37,860 nt of DNA from an uncultured Lachnospiraceae bacterium. GTDB taxonomy: Bacteria; Bacillota; Clostridia; Lachnospirales; Lachnospiraceae. Below are positions 35,719 through 37,860 of the stretch, piece after piece. The translations under genes and the position numbers were made by a program. Below the pieces are notes generated by a model, which did not search any database, had not been told where the DNA came from, and saw only the letters and a program-made list of their open reading frames with translations. The stretch spans positions 1 through 37,860 of the forward strand of contig CADBRN010000069.1 in NCBI GenBank assembly GCA_902797025.1, read 5' to 3'. Position 1 is the stretch's first letter. Every line of letters starts with the position of its first letter.

Positions 35719-35749
35719 GGCTGCCGCACAATTGCGGCGGCCTTGTTTT
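35719..35749 (+). terminator. Intrinsic terminator after secG
   Basis: GGCTGCCGC (35719-35727) pairs with GCGGCGGCC (35734-35742), with one G-U, across a 6-nt loop, and TTGTTTT follows. smpB starts about 55 nt later, so its expression may depend on read-through or an unrecognised promoter. Confidence 0.75.
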
Positions 35750-35803
35750 ATAGACCGGGCAGCGGTCCGGTCCGTTGGATGGCTGTGCATGGGGCAGGGA
35801 CTT

Positions 35804-36286
35804 ATGAGCAGAGAGAAAAGTAAAGAAAAGAACAATCGTCTGATTGCCAACAATAAAAAAGCGTATCATGATTATTTTATTGAAGAGACGTATGAAGCCG
35901 GCATCGCGCTGCACGGCACCGAGGTAAAATCGCTCCGGATGGGAAAATGTTCGATCAAAGAGTCGTTCATCCGGATCGACGGGTACGAGGTGACGATTTA
36001 CGGGATGCACATCAGTCCGTATGAGAAGGGCAATCTATTCAACCGCGATCCGCTGCGGCCGCGACGTCTGCTGCTTCACAAAAAGGAGATCAATAAGCTC
36101 CGCGCCGCACTGACCCGGCAGGGTTATACGATCGTGCCGCTCCGCGTCTACTTCAGGGACGCGCTCGTCAAGGTGCAGATCGGAGTTGCGAAGGGAAAGA
36201 AACTGTACGACAAACGGGAATCCATCGCGAAAAACGATCAGCGCAGAGAGGCCGAGAGAGAATTCAAGGTTCGCAATCTCCGCTGA
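35804..36286 (+). CDS. smpB: SsrA-binding protein
   Basis: A 160-residue beta-barrel protein that brings tmRNA to stalled ribosomes for trans-translation. Family marks are [11 protein letters not shown] near the start, then G-T-E-V-K-S-L-R and [15 protein letters not shown]. The basic C-terminal tail ([12 protein letters not shown] onward) enters the ribosomal mRNA channel. ATG 35804, behind GGGGCAGGGA, gives the normal length; an upstream in-frame ATG at 35732 lies in the terminator and is rejected. No tmRNA gene (ssrA) follows in the next 160 nt. Confidence 0.96.
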   Translation: MSREKSKEKNNRLIANNKKAYHDYFIEETYEAGIALHGTEVKSLRMGKCSIKESFIRIDGYEVTIYGMHISPYEKGNLFNRDPLRPRRLLLHKKEINKLRAALTRQGYTIVPLRVYFRDALVKVQIGVAKGKKLYDKRESIAKNDQRREAEREFKVRNLR

Positions 36287-36296
36287 TTCAAGGCAG

Positions 36297-36357
36297 CGCC
36301 GCGGCGCGGAACCGGTCGCCCGAAAAGGGATGGCCGGAGCCGGCCGCGGCGTTTTTT
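36297..36357 (+). terminator. Intrinsic terminator after smpB
   Basis: A perfect 8-bp outer stem, CGCCGCGG (36297-36304) with CCGCGGCG (36344-36351), encloses a GC-rich structured loop. It is followed by T6 (36352-36357). Confidence 0.75.
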
Positions 36358-36448
36358 GCTGCGGTAAAAAAGGTTTCGTTGCTATAACAACATACGGTTT
36401 CGGCGCCGCGTATTATGATGAGACCATGAAATACGAGGAGGACGTGAA

Positions 36449-37240
36449 ATGATCCGTAAGATTATTCATATTGATGAGGAAAAATGCAATGGCTGCGGAC
36501 TCTGCGCGACAGCCTGTCACGAGGGCGCGATTGATATGATCAACGGCAAGGCAAAGCTGGTCCGGGAAAATTTCTGCGACGGGTTCGGCGACTGCCTTCC
36601 GAACTGTCCGATGGGTGCAATCACATTTGAGGAGCGGGAGGCGCCCGCATATGATCAGGCGGCGGTAAAGGCGGCACAGGAAGAAAGGAAGGGAAACGGA
36701 ACGATGAATTTTGATATAAATGGTGAAAATGGAAATATGGCTCCGGGATTCGGCGGAGGCTGTCCGGGTTCCCGGATGATGCAGTTCGGCGCGGCGGACC
36801 GGAGAAGCGGAAACGCGGAAGAGGCTGCAGAGGCAGGAAGTGACGCGCGCCGCGCTGAGGCGCCGTATCGTCCGGTATCAAGACTCGGCCAGTGGCCGTG
36901 CCAGATCAAGCTGCTTCCGCCACAGGCGCCGTTCTTCGACGGAGCGAAACTTCTGATCGCAGCGGACTGCACCGCGTACGCTTATGCAAATATGCATGAA
37001 GACTTCATGAAGGGCAAAGTCACGATGATCGGCTGTCCGAAACTGGACGGCGTGGATTACACCGATAAGCTGACCGAGATTATCCGTGACAACGACATCA
37101 AGAGCCTTACGATCGTCCGGATGGAGGTTCCCTGCTGCGGAGGCCTGCAGCGGGCGGCGGAAGACGCACTTCGTGCAAGCGGCAAGTTTATCCCGTGGCA
37201 GGTGGTGACCATCTCCCGCGACGGCCGGATTCTTCCGTAA
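36449..37240 (+). CDS. Modified dicluster 4Fe-4S ferredoxin-like protein
   Basis: A 263-residue iron-sulfur protein. The first cluster motif is complete: C13-x2-C16-x2-C19-x3-C23. The second reads C43, F46, C49 and C53-P, so the second of the four usual cysteines is phenylalanine; the site could hold a [3Fe-4S] cluster or use another ligand. A Gly/Ala-rich low-complexity linker (about 85-140) leads to a conserved C-terminal domain with I-A-A-D-C-T-A, I-G-C-P-K-L-D and V-P-C-C-G-G. These cysteines suggest another redox or metal site. GAGGAGGACG precedes the ATG. It appears to be a single-gene unit; the partner enzyme is unknown. Confidence 0.88.
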   Translation: MIRKIIHIDEEKCNGCGLCATACHEGAIDMINGKAKLVRENFCDGFGDCLPNCPMGAITFEEREAPAYDQAAVKAAQEERKGNGTMNFDINGENGNMAPGFGGGCPGSRMMQFGAADRRSGNAEEAAEAGSDARRAEAPYRPVSRLGQWPCQIKLLPPQAPFFDGAKLLIAADCTAYAYANMHEDFMKGKVTMIGCPKLDGVDYTDKLTEIIRDNDIKSLTIVRMEVPCCGGLQRAAEDALRASGKFIPWQVVTISRDGRILP

Positions 37241-37241
37241 G

Positions 37242-37262
37242 GCAGAACGGCCGGTCTTCTGC
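37242..37262 (+). terminator. Stem-loop after the ferredoxin gene
   Basis: GCAGAA (37242-37247) pairs with TTCTGC (37257-37262) around a GC-rich loop. It starts 2 nt after the stop codon. No T-run follows directly, so termination is uncertain. Confidence 0.35.
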
Positions 37263-37267
37263 GAAGA

Positions 37268-37390
37268 TCATGCTTCCCGGCGCATCTTTTTCGCCGCGAA
37301 CCGTGTCACTGCGACGATTGCGAGCGCGTAAGCCATATGAATGCCGGCGGGCCAGAAGACAGAAGAGCGGTTCGCGAGAGTGCGGTGTTT
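37268..37390 (-). pseudogene. Possible C-terminal remnant of a membrane protein
   Basis: On the minus strand, 40 open codons end in a stop at 37268-37270. They encode a hydrophobic helix (F-W-P-A-G-I-H-M-A-Y-A-L-A-I-V-A) followed by a basic tail (A-A-K-K-M-R-R-E-A). This looks like the last helix and positive-inside end of a transporter. Translation is open only from an in-frame stop at 37391-37393 and there is no start, so it would be a decayed tail, perhaps cut off when the mobile element to its right arrived. The rest of 37391-37538 shows no gene. This rests on composition alone. Confidence 0.3.
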
Positions 37391-37538
37391 TCAACAAGTG
37401 TCGATGCCAGGATATCGTCACGGTAAGACTGGTATATAGACACTCTGTAGTATCCTTCAACGCGGAAGGCTGTTTCCATACGAGATTCGGTTTCTCTTTT
37501 CTGCAGAAAAACCGCATGCTGAAAGAGGCACCCGGAGC

Positions 37539-37860
37539 ATTGCGGAATTCCGTTTCAGCCTGGTCGCCCCGGTCATCCAGAACACCTTTCCGGACGAATC
37601 CATAGCTGCATATTGCAGAAGAATTACCGAAAAGCCGTTTGTCCTTCCAGATGGCCGGACATGCCGGTACCGGGCGAAAACCATAGAAAAGTGGATTAGC
37701 CAGTACAGGAAGAACGGGATTGGAGCACTTACCCCGAAACGCCGGGCGGATCTTCGGGCGACGCGGGTTATTACGCCGGAAGCGGAAGACGAGATTTACC
37801 GGCTGAAAAAAGAGTATCCCCGCCTGAATGCGGTACAGATCAGGGACAGGTCATTAAAGA
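37539..37860 (+). CDS. Transposase/integrase, 5' part (runs off the window)
   Basis: An open frame of 107 codons continues past the window edge. It encodes an N-terminal helix-turn-helix region of DDE-type integrases, IS481- or Mu-transposase-like. It opens F-R-F-S-L-V-A-P-V-I-Q, then Y-R-A-K-T-I-E-K-W-I-S-Q-Y-R-K-N-G (about residues 48-64), L-T-P-K-R-R-A-D-L-R and E-I-Y-R-L-K-K-E-Y-P-R-L-N-A. The frame has no ATG, GTG or TTG after its last stop (near 37434). The best initiation point is ATT at 37539, just before the conserved F-R-F-S-L, with AAAGAGG about 10 nt upstream. It is either a rare-start gene or a 5'-damaged copy. The catalytic DDE core lies outside the window. Confidence 0.72.
   Translation, partial: MAEFRFSLVAPVIQNTFPDESIAAYCRRITEKPFVLPDGRTCRYRAKTIEKWISQYRKNGIGALTPKRRADLRATRVITPEAEDEIYRLKKEYPRLNAVQIRDRSLK

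Noticed and set aside
37195-37605. A 136-codon plus-strand frame overlapping the ferredoxin end and the transposase start
   Set aside because: Its translation has no family resemblance, while another frame of the same DNA encodes a clear transposase segment and the start of the frame lies inside the ferredoxin gene.

Overview
The window looks like a chromosomal segment from a fairly GC-rich member of the Clostridia, most likely a Lachnospiraceae-type Bacillota. The evidence is the strong AGGAGG ribosome sites, sigma-A promoters, and families typical of that group: the giant fused acyl-CoA dehydratase activase, DUF4364, a PfoR-type EIIC, DUF2298 and a clostridial LTA-synthase-like sulfatase. 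Almost everything is metabolic or housekeeping. I see no rRNA, tRNA, CRISPR array or prophage. A mobile-element gene enters only at the extreme right edge.

Layout. 1-5.3 kb: a histidine phosphatase faces a 1419-residue activase across a perfect bidirectional terminator. 5.4-7.1 kb: tgt (queuosine tRNA modification) and yajC (Sec accessory), each with a recognisable promoter. 7.2-12 kb: a sugar-type regulon of LacI regulator, lipoprotein binding protein, Gfo/Idh/MocA oxidoreductase and sugar-phosphate isomerase. Three copies of a GAGATACCGGTCTC-type operator surround the promoter of the binding protein. 12-16.7 kb: branched-chain amino acid genes leuB-ilvD-ilvB. 16.7-28.6 kb: one promoter is followed by a tightly packed co-directional run, serC-serA-DUF1015-LtaS-like-ABC-F-nucleotidyltransferase-DUF2298-rarA. 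It joins serine synthesis to cell-envelope genes, a ribosome-associated ATPase and a replication-repair ATPase.

28.6-30.5 kb: a PfoR-type membrane protein converges on a DUF4364 gene. 30.5-32.2 kb: gpmI (glycolysis). 32.2-34.9 kb: a polar amino acid ABC transporter whose promoter is preceded by a good match to the Bacillus ARG box, which suggests arginine control. 34.9-36.4 kb: dtd, secG and smpB (translation quality control and secretion), without the rnr gene often found between secG and smpB. 36.4-37.2 kb: a modified dicluster ferredoxin. 37.2-37.9 kb: no intact gene, a possible membrane-protein remnant, and the 5' part of a transposase/integrase with no ordinary start codon that runs off the window.

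The most informative signals are the LacI operator trio, the ARG box, the DUF1015 protein with a DGHHR motif in the serine operon, an ABC-F protein whose two ATP sites have diverged asymmetrically, and the hidden transposase ORF. I did not find an unmistakably new multi-gene system. The best candidates for undescribed function are DUF1015 and the envelope genes that follow it.
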